NCBI RefSeq assembly: GCF_943736975.1
Contig: NZ_CALSFO010000006.1
Coordinates: 141,882-205,881 of the forward strand
DNA from: Streptococcus sp. Marseille-Q0941
Lineage (GTDB): Bacteria > Bacillota > Bacilli > Lactobacillales > Streptococcaceae
DNA length: 64,000 bases
Reading direction: 5' to 3'
The position numbers and the translations under genes were made by a program. The notes under the pieces are model-generated. The model did no database searches and was not told where the DNA came from. It saw only the letters and a list, made by a program, of their open reading frames with translations. Shown here one piece after another: positions 27,589 to 35,576 of the stretch (positions are counted from its first letter, which is position 1; each line of letters starts with the position of its first letter).

Positions 27589-28134
27589 ATGAATAATTCT
27601 TATATTTTACTTAGACATGCTCATTCAAAATTTTCAAGTGATGATTTTAATAGAACTTTGTCAGAAAAAGGATTTTCATCTCTTGACCAGTTAGAGTTTT
27701 TGAATTCTTTTAATATCGATTATTATTTTTCTAGTCCTTATAAACGAGCATTTGAAACGATTAATAGCTCGCCAATTCAATTTGATAAAATAGTTCTTGA
27801 TAATCGGTTACGAGAGCGAAAATTATCTTCAACCTTTATAAAAGATTCTGAGTTTGAAGACAGTATTAAATATTTATGGCAAAATCCCAGTGAATCTCTT
27901 TTAGAAGGGGAATCAAATCAAGATGCACTAGCTAGAGTACTAAATTTCTTAATGGAATTGGAAGAGAGATACTCAGAAAAAACGATTTTACTTAGTTCAC
28001 ACGGGAATTTGATAGGAATACTACTTCATCACTTTGATTTCAGTTTTGATTATGAAAAATGGGAGCAGATGACCTTTCCAGATTGTTTTCTAATTGATAG
28101 AAATGGGACTGTGAAAAGAATTATGAAAGATTAG
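27589..28134 (+). CDS. Histidine phosphatase superfamily protein
   Basis: 181-residue phosphoglycerate-mutase-like phosphatase. The phosphohistidine site is L-R-H-A-H-S (Arg9, His10), a second core Arg lies in P-Y-K-R-A-F-E-T, Glu in G-E-S-N-Q-D and the second catalytic His in L-S-S-H-G-N. This set of four is complete, so it should be an active phosphatase; the substrate cannot be read from sequence. The region is more AT-rich than its neighbours (many ATT, TTT, AAT codons), which may mean recent acquisition. GAAAGGTAATG precedes the start. A terminator follows. Confidence 0.85.
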   Translation: MNNSYILLRHAHSKFSSDDFNRTLSEKGFSSLDQLEFLNSFNIDYYFSSPYKRAFETINSSPIQFDKIVLDNRLRERKLSSTFIKDSEFEDSIKYLWQNPSESLLEGESNQDALARVLNFLMELEERYSEKTILLSSHGNLIGILLHHFDFSFDYEKWEQMTFPDCFLIDRNGTVKRIMKD

Positions 28135-28190
28135 TACTTTGATTAAATAGTGAATCATATTAATCAAAATCGTTTGCTTTTTATAATTCG

Positions 28191-28218
28191 TAGCCTGCCC
28201 TTTTTGGCAGGTTTTTTT
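28191..28218 (+). terminator. Terminator after histidine phosphatase gene
   Basis: GCCTGCC-CTTTTT-GGCAGGTTTTTTT. Confidence 0.85.
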
Positions 28219-28311
28219 GATGTCTTAAGGAAACTATTAAATCAGAATTTTTGATTTAAAAGTATTATTTTAGGAGAGAAATTTCTAATTTCATAATCTA
28301 CAGGCAAACGC

Positions 28312-28382
28312 TTGCATTCTGTTTTTTATTGGACTATAATAGGTTGGTATAAGGCCTTCTGTAGTAATAAAATGTAGAAGGC
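28312..28382 (+). promoter_or_regulatory. Promoter and leader hairpin of ABC-2 exporter operon
   Basis: TTGCAT (28312-28317), 17-nt spacer, TATAAT (28335-28340). The RNA start is expected near 28347, just before a hairpin GCCTTCT (28354-28360) / AGAAGGC (28376-28382). The rest of the 321-nt gap (28219-28311) shows no gene. Confidence 0.75.
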
Positions 28383-28402
28383 GTAGAAAGTAAGGATTTA
28401 GA

Positions 28403-28453
28403 ATGTTTGTAGTCAAAAACACAATGTTGCTATTCCTTACGCTAGGGAGATAG
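28403..28453 (+). CDS. 16-residue hydrophobic leader ORF
   Basis: ATG preceded at 6 nt by TAAGGA (28391-28396) opens a 16-codon frame, M-F-V-V-K-N-T-M-L-L-F-L-T-L-G-R, whose stop lies 2 nt before the ABC ATPase start; the GGGAGA that serves the ATPase is inside it. This geometry suggests translational coupling or leader-peptide control. It could equally be a chance frame; no homolog is known to me. Confidence 0.45.
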   Translation: MFVVKNTMLLFLTLGR

Positions 28454-28455
28454 AT

Positions 28456-29448
28456 ATGGCAATGATAGAAGTAGAACATCTTCAGAAAAATTTTGTAAAA
28501 ACAGTGAAGGAACCAGGATTGAAAGGGGCTTTACGTTCCTTTATTCACCCTGAAAAGCAGACTTTTGAAGCGGTCAAGGATTTAACCTTTGAGGTTCCAA
28601 AAGGGCAGATTTTAGGCTTTATCGGGGCCAATGGTGCTGGGAAGTCAACAACTATCAAAATGCTGACAGGAATTTTAAAGCCGACATCTGGTTTTTGTCG
28701 TATTAACGGCAAAATTCCGCAGGATAATCGCCAAGACTATGTCAAAGATATTGGAGTGGTCTTCGGACAACGAACCCAGTTATGGTGGGATTTGGCCCTG
28801 CAAGAGACCTATACTGTCTTGAAGGAGATTTACGATGTACCAGACTCGCTTTTCCATAAGCGCATGGATTTTTTGAATGAAGTCTTGGATTTGAAGGAAT
28901 TTATCAAAGATCCCGTGCGGACTCTTTCGCTGGGTCAACGAATGCGTGCGGACATTGCGGCTTCCTTGCTCCACAATCCCAAGGTTCTCTTTTTAGATGA
29001 GCCGACCATTGGTTTGGATGTTTCGGTCAAGGATAACATTCGCCGGGCCATCACCCAGATTAATCAGGAAGAAGAAACAACCATTCTCTTGACCACTCAT
29101 GACTTGAGTGATATTGAGCAACTTTGTGATCGGATTTTTATGATTGACAAGGGGCAGGAGATTTTTGATGGAACGGTTAGCCAGCTCAAGGAAACATTTG
29201 GCAAGATGAAGACTCTTTCTTTTGAACTGGTGCCAGGTCAAAGTCATCTCGTCTCTTACTATGAAGGCTTGCCTGATATGACCATTGATAGACAAGGAAA
29301 TAGCCTCAATATTGAATTTGATAGTTCCCGCTACCAGTCAGCTGATATTATCAAGCAAACCTTGTCTGATTTTGAGATTCGCGATTTGAAGATGATGGAT
29401 ACGGATATTGAGGATATTATCCGTCGCTTCTACCGAAAGGAGCTCTAA
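28456..29448 (+). CDS. ABC-2 exporter ATP-binding protein
   Basis: 330-residue ATPase of the antibiotic/daunorubicin-type export family. Walker A G-A-N-G-A-G-K-S-T-T, the Q-loop V-V-F-G-Q-R-T-Q-L-W-W-D (characteristic of the group paired with two six-helix permeases), signature L-S-L-G-Q-R-M-R, Walker B V-L-F-L-D-E-P-T-I-G-L-D and H-loop T-T-H-D are all present; the signature differs from L-S-G-G-Q, as is usual in this subgroup. The C-terminal 90 residues form the exporter-specific extension. It ends 1 nt before the first permease. Substrate unknown; such three-gene systems have been linked to export of antimicrobials or envelope components. Confidence 0.9.
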   Translation: MAMIEVEHLQKNFVKTVKEPGLKGALRSFIHPEKQTFEAVKDLTFEVPKGQILGFIGANGAGKSTTIKMLTGILKPTSGFCRINGKIPQDNRQDYVKDIGVVFGQRTQLWWDLALQETYTVLKEIYDVPDSLFHKRMDFLNEVLDLKEFIKDPVRTLSLGQRMRADIAASLLHNPKVLFLDEPTIGLDVSVKDNIRRAITQINQEEETTILLTTHDLSDIEQLCDRIFMIDKGQEIFDGTVSQLKETFGKMKTLSFELVPGQSHLVSYYEGLPDMTIDRQGNSLNIEFDSSRYQSADIIKQTLSDFEIRDLKMMDTDIEDIIRRFYRKEL

Positions 29449-29449
29449 G

Positions 29450-30268
29450 ATGGTCAAATTGTGGAGACGTTATAAACCCTTTATCAATGCGGGCATTCAG
29501 GAGTTGATTACCTATCGAGTCAACTTTATTCTCTATCGGATTGGCGATGTAATGGGGGCTTTTGTGGCCTTTTATCTCTGGAAGGCAGTCTTTGATTCGT
29601 CGCAAGAGTCTTTAATTCAGGGATTCAGTATGGCAGATATCACCCTCTACATCATCATGAGTTTTGTGACTAATCTTTTGACCAGGTCAGATAGCTCCTT
29701 TATGATCGGGGAGGAGGTCAAGGATGGATCGATCATTATGCGCTTACTGAGACCGGTGCATTTTGCGGCTTCTTACCTCTTTACCGAGCTTGGTTCTAAG
29801 TGGTTGATTTTTATCTCTGTTGGACTGCCATTTTTAAGTGTCATTGTCTTGATGAAAATCTTATCTGGGCAAGGTATTGTAGAAGTGCTGGGACTAACTA
29901 CCCTTTATCTATTTAGCTTGACGCTCGCCTACCTGATTAACTTTTTCTTTAATATCTGCTTTGGATTTTCAGCCTTTGTGTTTAAAAATCTATGGGGTTC
30001 CAATCTACTCAAGACTTCCATAGTGGCCTTTATGTCTGGAAGTTTGATTCCCTTGGCTTTCTTTCCCAAGGTTGTTTCAGATATTCTGTCCTTCTTGCCT
30101 TTTTCATCCTTGATTTACACTCCGGTCATGATTATCGTTGGGAAATACGATGCTAGTCAGATTCTTCAGGCGCTTTTGCTACAGTTCTTCTGGCTCTTAG
30201 TGATGGTGGGCCTGTCTCAGCTGATTTGGAAACGGGTCCAGTCATTTATCACCATTCAAGGAGGTTAG
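29450..30268 (+). CDS. ABC-2 family permease (first)
   Basis: 272-residue membrane protein with six predicted helices, of the ABC-2 membrane subfamily in which two unequal permeases pair with one ATPase. Hydrophobic segments lie at about 30-50, 60-80, 110-135, 145-170, 180-200 and 235-260. The conserved E-V-K-D-G-S-I-I-M-R-L-L-R-P coupling segment follows helix 2. I start it at ATG 29450, where AAAGGAG lies 7 nt upstream and the N-terminus (M-V-K-L-W-R-R-Y) is typical; longer in-frame starts overlap the ATPase gene. It is separated by 1 nt from the second permease. Confidence 0.88.
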   Translation: MVKLWRRYKPFINAGIQELITYRVNFILYRIGDVMGAFVAFYLWKAVFDSSQESLIQGFSMADITLYIIMSFVTNLLTRSDSSFMIGEEVKDGSIIMRLLRPVHFAASYLFTELGSKWLIFISVGLPFLSVIVLMKILSGQGIVEVLGLTTLYLFSLTLAYLINFFFNICFGFSAFVFKNLWGSNLLKTSIVAFMSGSLIPLAFFPKVVSDILSFLPFSSLIYTPVMIIVGKYDASQILQALLLQFFWLLVMVGLSQLIWKRVQSFITIQGG

Positions 30269-30269
30269 T

Positions 30270-31055
30270 ATGAAAAAATATCAACGCATGCATCTGATTT
30301 TTATCAGACAATACATCAAGCAAATCATGGAATACAAGGTGGATTTTGTGGTTGGTGTTTTGGGAGTGTTTCTGACCCAAGGTTTGAACCTCTTGTTTCT
30401 AAACGTACTCTTTCAACATATTCCATCCCTGGAAGGCTGGACCTTTCAAGAGATTGCTTTTATTTATGGCTTTTCCTTGATTCCCAAGGGATTGGACCAT
30501 CTCTTTTTTGACAATCTCTGGGCACTGGGGCAACGCTTGGTGAGAAAGGGAGAGTTTGACAAATATCTGACTCGTCCCATCAATCCTCTCTTCCACATCC
30601 TAGTCGAGACCTTTCAGATTGATGCCTTGGGTGAACTTTTGGTCGGAGGCCTTCTGCTAGCGACAACGGTGAGCAGCATTGCTTGGACTCTTCCCAAATT
30701 CCTGCTTTTCCTAGTTTGTATTCCCTTTGCGACCTTGATTTATACTTCCTTGAAAATCGCGACAGCCAGTATCGCTTTTTGGACCAAGCAGTCAGGAGCC
30801 ATGATTTACATTTTTTATATGTTTAATGACTTTGCCAAGTACCCGATTTCTATTTACAATTCGCTTCTTCGTTGGTTGATTAGCTTTATCGTGCCTTTCG
30901 CTTTTACGGCCTACTATCCTGCCAGCTATTTCTTGCAGGACAAGGATGGACTCTTTAATATTGGTGGTTTGATTCTGATTTCCCTTGTTTTCTTTGTTAT
31001 TTCTTTGAAACTTTGGGACAGGGGCTTAGATGCCTACGAAAGTGCGGGTTCGTAA
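30270..31055 (+). CDS. ABC-2 family permease (second)
   Basis: 261-residue partner permease with six helices and the equivalent cytoplasmic motif R-K-G-E-F-D-K-Y-L-T-R-P-I-N-P after helix 2, which in this subfamily contacts the ATPase. An amphipathic N-terminus (M-K-K-Y-Q-R-M-H-L-I-F) precedes helix 1. ATG 30270 has AAGGAGG upstream inside the previous gene. It ends the three-gene operon, with a terminator 12 nt after the stop. Confidence 0.88.
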   Translation: MKKYQRMHLIFIRQYIKQIMEYKVDFVVGVLGVFLTQGLNLLFLNVLFQHIPSLEGWTFQEIAFIYGFSLIPKGLDHLFFDNLWALGQRLVRKGEFDKYLTRPINPLFHILVETFQIDALGELLVGGLLLATTVSSIAWTLPKFLLFLVCIPFATLIYTSLKIATASIAFWTKQSGAMIYIFYMFNDFAKYPISIYNSLLRWLISFIVPFAFTAYYPASYFLQDKDGLFNIGGLILISLVFFVISLKLWDRGLDAYESAGS

Positions 31056-31067
31056 ATAATAGAACAT

Positions 31068-31097
31068 CAAAGCCTTGTCTTAGGACAGGCTTTTTTA
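31068..31097 (+). terminator. Terminator after ABC-2 operon
   Basis: AAAGCCTTGTC-TTA-GGACAGGC followed by six T. Confidence 0.85.
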
Positions 31098-31113
31098 TTG
31101 TGATGAAAATTTC

Positions 31114-31141
31114 TTGACATCCCTCCTTATAGTGCTATACT
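31114..31141 (+). promoter_or_regulatory. tRNA-Thr promoter
   Basis: TTGACA (31114-31119), 16-nt spacer, TATACT (31136-31141). Confidence 0.8.
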
Positions 31142-31153
31142 ATAAGGGTAAAT

Positions 31154-31226
31154 ACCGATTTAGCTCAGTTGGTAGAGCAAGGCACTCGTAAAGCCTAGGT
31201 CACAGGTTCGATCCCTGCAATTGGCA
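31154..31226 (+). tRNA. tRNA-Thr (anticodon CGT) with three stem mismatches
   Basis: 73 nt with canonical TA at 8-9, D arm GCTC-AGTTGGTA-GAGC, anticodon loop CT-CGT-AA and T loop TTCGATC. The fold has non-pairing positions A1:C72 (acceptor ACCGATT / AATTGGC), A31:A39 at the top of the anticodon stem, and A49:C65 at the base of the T stem. Promoter and terminator are intact. It reads ACG; tRNA-Thr(TGT) elsewhere could cover this codon, so loss would be tolerated. Confidence 0.8.
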
Positions 31227-31232
31227 TTGTGG

Positions 31233-31259
31233 AAGAAGTCCAATCGGACTTCTTTTTTC
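31233..31259 (+). terminator. Terminator after tRNA-Thr
   Basis: AGAAGTCC-AATC-GGACTTCTTTTTT. Confidence 0.85.
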
Positions 31260-31401
31260 TTTCTATCCGTTTTCTGACCACATAGTCTTCCAAGTTTACC
31301 ACATAGGCAAAACCTATTGTTTGTGTTTTTTATTTCTGTTATAGTAGTAATTGTCAAAGGGAGATAAAGCTTCCTAACAAATTAGAAAATGAGGTAGAAT
31401 C

Positions 31402-31716
31402 ATGAAAAAAGTATTAGGTATCGGATTTTTGGTAGTTGCTGCTGCAGTCTTGTATTTTGGAATTGTTGGATGGCCAAGTTTGGATGTCAACATCTGGGCA
31501 CTCTTTCCCATAGGTTTATTTCTATTTTTTACCCTTGAGAATTTTGTGAAAAAAGATTACAAGGCAAGTCTTATATGCTTGATTATTGCTTTTATTATTG
31601 GAAATGCCATTCTAGACCTCTTGCCACTTTCTAGTGGTTTGGTAATCGGTGCTGGAGTTCTAGCATGTGTAGGAATTGGTTTTCTCTTTCCAGAAACTAA
31701 CAAGAAAGAATCATAA
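31402..31716 (+). CDS. Small multi-helix membrane protein
   Basis: 104-residue integral membrane protein with four hydrophobic stretches (about 4-21, 31-47, 56-75, 80-97) and a short charged tail, resembling the helical N-terminal domain of LiaF-type membrane proteins (DUF5668-like) without the C-terminal sensor domain. ATG is preceded by GAGGTAGA. It is alone between the tRNA terminator and a bidirectional terminator. No function can be assigned; LiaF similarity is an impression from hydrophobic pattern and the F-P-I-G-L-F-L motif, not a proven relationship. Confidence 0.7.
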   Translation: MKKVLGIGFLVVAAAVLYFGIVGWPSLDVNIWALFPIGLFLFFTLENFVKKDYKASLICLIIAFIIGNAILDLLPLSSGLVIGAGVLACVGIGFLFPETNKKES

Positions 31717-31719
31717 TAC

Positions 31720-31750
31720 AAAAAGTCTCGAGATTTCTCGAGACTTTTTT
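31720..31750. terminator. Bidirectional terminator
   Basis: AAAAAGTCTCGAGA / TCTCGAGACTTTTTT, 14-bp perfect stem, shared by the small membrane protein gene (plus) and the amidase gene (minus). Confidence 0.9.
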
Positions 31751-33438
31751 TACTTACCTGCGTAATATTTTTGAATTCCCTTGACAATACCTGCCACCAA
31801 TCTATTTTGGTAAGCATCGCTCCGAATTTGTTGGTTTTCATTGAAATTATCAATATAACCGAGCTCCAATAGAACTGCTGGTTTATCAGTTTCTCGAAGG
31901 ACAGCAAAGCTACTTCGTAGACGACCTGCATCCTTAGCTCCAGTTTCAGCTAATAGTGAAGAGTGGATATCAGCAGCAAGACGATTGCTTTCGCTGATAC
32001 GGTCAGGATGGTTATGCCAGTATGGATTGATTTTAGAAGGATAACTAGAATCTGCTTCATAAGAATAAGTCTGAATTCCAGCCGTATTTGAAGCAGGGCT
32101 ACCACTAGCATTGAAGTGGATACTAATGAAGATGTCTGAGTTCGTATTATTCACCATTTTTGAACGTTCAGTGACAAAGTCAACATAGACATCACTATCT
32201 CTCGAAGAAAGAACGGTATAACCAAGTCCTTCGAGTTCCTTGCGAAGTTTCTTGTAAACTTGCATAGTGAGGTCTTTTTCCTGAGTGTTATAATAAACAG
32301 CACCTGGATCTTTACCACCATGTCCTGGATCTAAGAAAACAGTTTTTGTGTATTTTCCTTTTTCAAATCCACGACTGATAGGCACTTCACCAATCCATTT
32401 TCCATTACTTTGGAACTGATGTGCTTTTCCATCAATTTTACGAGTTCCTGTGACATAGATACCACTTTCTTCTAGGTAATACCAAGCATTATAGTAGTTA
32501 TCAAAGATCCATTCATTCTTAGCCATGTAACCACCTGACTTAAGGTAGTAGGAGCCAATCCATTCACGTGCAGCGTATGCGCCACCTGATTTTAAATAGA
32601 ACCAACTATTGTAGTTATTATCGAAAATCCATTCTCTTTCAGCCATGGCACCGCTAGCTTTTAGGTAGTAACTACCTTGCCATTGGTTACTTGCCATAGT
32701 GGCATCTTCATTAAAGTAGTACCAAGTACCACCAATTTTATCCCACTTATTTTTACTTAATTTACCAGAAGTTAGAGCATAATACCATTTACCATCTTGT
32801 TTGACCCAAGTGCTCTCAGCCATAGCTCCACTATTAGTAAAGATATAATCGTCAAAAATGGTGTTGCTGAGCATGATACCGTCTTTATCAAAATAGTACC
32901 ATACACCACCAACTTTTTTCCAATCATTTTTAACAATTCTTCCAGATGGATTAGCATAATACCATTTATCTTTGATTTTACCCCAGCCGCTATCAACCAT
33001 AGCACCGCTACTAGTCAGGATGTACCCATCATAGATCGTATCGCTGAGCATGATTCCATCTTTGTCGAAATAGTACCATTTTCCATGGATTTTTTTCCAA
33101 TTTAGAGCAGCTTTATTAGCTTCATAGAAGCGCCAGATATTTTCTTCAAATACCCAACCCTCTTTTTTGACTTCTGGAGTTTTGGTCTCTTCTTTCTTGT
33201 CAGAACTTGTACTTGGATTTGTAGTAGTAGATGTTGTAGGAAGGCTTGAACTTGTTTCAGTAGAAGGAGCAGTTTCCTTGGTAGAAGGGGTGTTCTTTTC
33301 TGCTTTTTCTGTAGTTGTAGTTTCTTGTGTTGTTTCTACTGAAGTAGTCTCTAGGTTCGTTTCATCAGCTAAAGCTGAGTTTGTTGCGAATCCTAGAAAA
33401 GAAAGTGTGATGGCACTTGCCAAGAGCGTTTTTTTCAC
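31750..33438 (-). CDS. Choline-binding N-acetylmuramoyl-L-alanine amidase (Amidase_3)
   Basis: 562-residue secreted cell-wall hydrolase. GTG start with AGGAGA 8 nt upstream; signal peptide ending N-S-A-L-A-D-E (cleavage after about 24); a Thr/Ser/Glu-rich linker (25-92); about ten choline-binding repeats (93-350) with G-K-W-Y-Y-F and W-Y-Y-L-x-x-S-G signatures; then a zinc amidase domain (about 363-562) with His373 in D-P-G-H-G-G, Glu387, His441 in S-I-H-F-N-A and Glu525 in L-L-E-L-G. The repeats should dock it on phosphocholine of teichoic acids. The order (binding module before catalytic module) is opposite to LytA, and the catalytic class differs (LytA is Amidase_2). Likely a daughter-cell separation or remodelling enzyme. 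Confidence 0.92.
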   Translation of the reverse strand: MKKTLLASAITLSFLGFATNSALADETNLETTSVETTQETTTTEKAEKNTPSTKETAPSTETSSSLPTTSTTTNPSTSSDKKEETKTPEVKKEGWVFEENIWRFYEANKAALNWKKIHGKWYYFDKDGIMLSDTIYDGYILTSSGAMVDSGWGKIKDKWYYANPSGRIVKNDWKKVGGVWYYFDKDGIMLSNTIFDDYIFTNSGAMAESTWVKQDGKWYYALTSGKLSKNKWDKIGGTWYYFNEDATMASNQWQGSYYLKASGAMAEREWIFDNNYNSWFYLKSGGAYAAREWIGSYYLKSGGYMAKNEWIFDNYYNAWYYLEESGIYVTGTRKIDGKAHQFQSNGKWIGEVPISRGFEKGKYTKTVFLDPGHGGKDPGAVYYNTQEKDLTMQVYKKLRKELEGLGYTVLSSRDSDVYVDFVTERSKMVNNTNSDIFISIHFNASGSPASNTAGIQTYSYEADSSYPSKINPYWHNHPDRISESNRLAADIHSSLLAETGAKDAGRLRSSFAVLRETDKPAVLLELGYIDNFNENQQIRSDAYQNRLVAGIVKGIQKYYAGK

Positions 33439-33484
33439 TTGTTTTATCTCCTATTTTTTTAATAATCTCTTTTTTTAATATCAT

Positions 33485-33533
33485 TAGAAAAGCACCTCAT
33501 GTGGAAAAACTTGTCGCCAACTATTGAGGTGCT
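33485..33533 (-). terminator. Terminator after DUF3397 gene
   Basis: On the minus strand AGCACCTCA pairs with TGAGGTGCT across about 24 nt, followed by TTTTCTAAT. The large loop lowers confidence. Confidence 0.55.
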
Positions 33534-33547
33534 GGCATGCTTTGTTT

Positions 33548-33901
33548 TTATTTCATCATAAAGATTTGAACAATCATGATGATGTAGATGAGCAATGTAA
33601 GTAGAAATCCAGCTCTCCAAAAGAATTTAAGGAATTTTGGATAATAAAAGCTACGTTTTTTGCTCAGGAAGAAAAAGGCTAGAATAATGGCCAGTAAAGA
33701 TAGGGCTGCTCCCAAAATGGGAAGTTGATTATGGGTAAAAACTTTAGCACTGATTAAATAATATTCAAAAATTAGAAAAGGAAAAGCCAAATCGGCAAAG
33801 TTAATCCCCTTTTTCTTTAACTTAAAAAATCTACTAAAGATAATAGCCAAAGCCAAGGTTAATACCAAAAGCAAGATGGAAGCGAGTTTCATTAAAATCA
33901 T
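33548..33901 (-). CDS. DUF3397-like membrane protein
   Basis: 117-residue protein with four predicted helices (about 5-22, 35-52, 60-78, 93-113) and basic loops (K-L-K-K-K-G, S-K-K-R-S). Length and pattern (E-Y-Y-L-I-S-A-K in helix 2) fit the streptococcal DUF3397 family of unknown function. The ATG is only 6 nt after an extended -10 element (TGA-TACAAT on the minus strand, 33908-33916), and no Shine-Dalgarno sequence precedes it, so the mRNA may be leaderless; an internal ATG three codons later is the alternative start but also lacks a ribosome site. Confidence 0.75.
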   Translation of the reverse strand: MILMKLASILLLVLTLALAIIFSRFFKLKKKGINFADLAFPFLIFEYYLISAKVFTHNQLPILGAALSLLAIILAFFFLSKKRSFYYPKFLKFFWRAGFLLTLLIYIIMIVQIFMMK

Positions 33902-34135
33902 AACAATATTGTATCATAAAATCTGAATAAAAGAAAAGCATATTCCTTGATTTATCAATGTTTTTTCCAAAAATAATTGTTTGGAAAGTGATTTTTTATA
34001 CTATATCAAACTTCAATAAAATTCACTCTGTAAAATGGAGTAGTTTGAACGATTATTATAAATCTTTTTTATGGTGACAATAAAAAATATATATTAGTCA
34101 GGATAGAAGAATCGTAGTAGAATGATTAGCAAATA

Positions 34136-34296
34136 ATACTCTTCGAAAATCTCTTCAAACCATGTCAGCTTCCATCTGCAACCTCAAAATAGTATTTTGA
34201 GCTGCCTTCGTCAGTTACATCTACAACCTCAAAACATTGTTTTGAGCAATCTGCGGCTGGCTTCCTAGTTTGCTCTTTGGTTTTCATTGAGTATAA
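34136..34296 (+). repeat. BOX element (A-B-C form)
   Basis: About 161 bp matching the pneumococcal BOX: it starts with ATACTCTTCGAAAATCTC, contains the two CAACCTCAAAA..TTTTGAGC hairpins (boxA end and boxB) and closes with the boxC part ending TTTTCATTGAGTATAA. It lies 16 nt before the start codon of the symporter gene, ending where its ribosome site begins. The remaining gap 33917-34135 is AT-rich with no gene visible. Confidence 0.92.
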
Positions 34297-34312
34297 AACA
34301 AAGGAGTATCTT

Positions 34313-35563
34313 ATGAAATTAGTTAATTTATGGTCAAAACTCTCACTTGGCATCCAATTATTGGTGGTTTTGGTCTTAGGTGTTATCGCTGCGGTCATCT
34401 GGCCACAATTTGCAGGCTTTTATCAATTTTTAGGTCAGGCCTTTATTAAATTGATCAATATGGTTATCATTCCACTAATCTTCCCAACTATCGTTGTTGC
34501 TGTTGCTGGAGTTATTGGAAAAAAATCATTTGGGAAAATCTTGACCAAGAGTTTGGTTTACTTTTTTGCCGTAACAACTGCCATTACTCTTTTGTTTGTA
34601 TTTGCTAGTTACTATTTAGGATTTGGTCAAGGAGTGAATATTGGTCAAACTGGTGGAAACCTTGATGGGATTGCCAACAATGTAAAATTTAGCGAATTTC
34701 TACTTGGTTTTATTCCATCAAATATCGTCAAGTCTCTTTCAGAAGGTGCCCTTTTACCAATTATCGTTTTTGCTATCTTTCTTGGTTATGGTATCGGGAA
34801 TCTTAAGACTGATAAATCTCAGAAAATTATCGAAGGTTTCCAAATTTGGATTGAAGCCATCTATAAGATTGTAGCAGTGATTGTTAAACTATCACCAATT
34901 GGAATTTTTGGATTTATCGCAAAAGATGTTGCAACTACTGGTGTCGACAAGTTGATTGGGCTTGGTCAGTTTGTAATTGGAACTTATTTGGCTTATGCTG
35001 TTTTGGTTCTCCTTATTTTCCCTTTGATTGCTGTATTCTTTAAAGTTCCGTATTTATCAGCCTTTCGTGAAAATTGGAGTCTCTTGACTCTAGCTTTTAT
35101 TACTGGTAGTTCTAGTGTCGTCTTGCCATCACTACTGAAAGATTTGAAAAAACAGGGGCATGATAAGCATACGATTGATTTAGTTGTTCCTTTAGGATAT
35201 ACTTTTAACTTAGAAGGAGCCGCAGTTTATTTCTCAGTTGCGACGATCTTTATCGCCCACGCCTACGGCATTCAACTATCATTATCAAGTCTCTTGTTTA
35301 CTGTCTTATTGTTGACTTTGATTGGAAAAACTGCAGCAACTGTGCCATCAGGAGCTATCGTAGTTCTGCTAGCTGCAGCACCTCAATTGGGCTTGCCAGT
35401 TGAAGGAGTGGCCTTGATTTTTGCAGTTGATTTCTTTGTCAATGCCGGCCGTACCATGATCAACGTTTTGGGTCAAATCTTAACAGTTAGCGTTATCGAA
35501 AAAACAGAAGGATATATTTTAGAAGAAGAAAAGGAAAGCCAATTATCAGTCAGCTTTTCTTAA
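34313..35563 (+). CDS. Dicarboxylate/amino acid:cation symporter (DAACS family)
   Basis: 416-residue secondary transporter of the glutamate/aspartate/dicarboxylate family. Hallmarks are the serine-rich re-entrant loop S-S-S-V-V-L-P-S, the helix 7 unwound motif N-L-E-G-A (N-M-D-G-T in GltP), a second re-entrant loop A-T-V-P-S-G-A, and helix 8 D-F-F-V-N-A-G-R-T-M-I-N-V with the Asp, Arg and Asn of the substrate and Na+ sites. The altered helix 7 motif makes the substrate uncertain. ATG 34313 has AAAGGAG 6 nt upstream, the first bases after the BOX element. It is followed by an ATP-grasp gene 13 nt later; the pair forms a unit bounded by two BOX elements. Confidence 0.9.
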   Translation: MKLVNLWSKLSLGIQLLVVLVLGVIAAVIWPQFAGFYQFLGQAFIKLINMVIIPLIFPTIVVAVAGVIGKKSFGKILTKSLVYFFAVTTAITLLFVFASYYLGFGQGVNIGQTGGNLDGIANNVKFSEFLLGFIPSNIVKSLSEGALLPIIVFAIFLGYGIGNLKTDKSQKIIEGFQIWIEAIYKIVAVIVKLSPIGIFGFIAKDVATTGVDKLIGLGQFVIGTYLAYAVLVLLIFPLIAVFFKVPYLSAFRENWSLLTLAFITGSSSVVLPSLLKDLKKQGHDKHTIDLVVPLGYTFNLEGAAVYFSVATIFIAHAYGIQLSLSSLLFTVLLLTLIGKTAATVPSGAIVVLLAAAPQLGLPVEGVALIFAVDFFVNAGRTMINVLGQILTVSVIEKTEGYILEEEKESQLSVSFS

Positions 35564-35576
35564 GGAGATATGAAAA

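Noticed and set aside
32390..33110. Repetitive DNA in the amidase region taken as intergenic repeats
   Set aside because: The periodicity is the coding of choline-binding repeats in one uninterrupted frame.
33167..33478. Plus-strand frame opposite the amidase N-terminus
   Set aside because: It is the antisense shadow of the Ser/Thr linker (runs of Val/Ser) and has no start signals.
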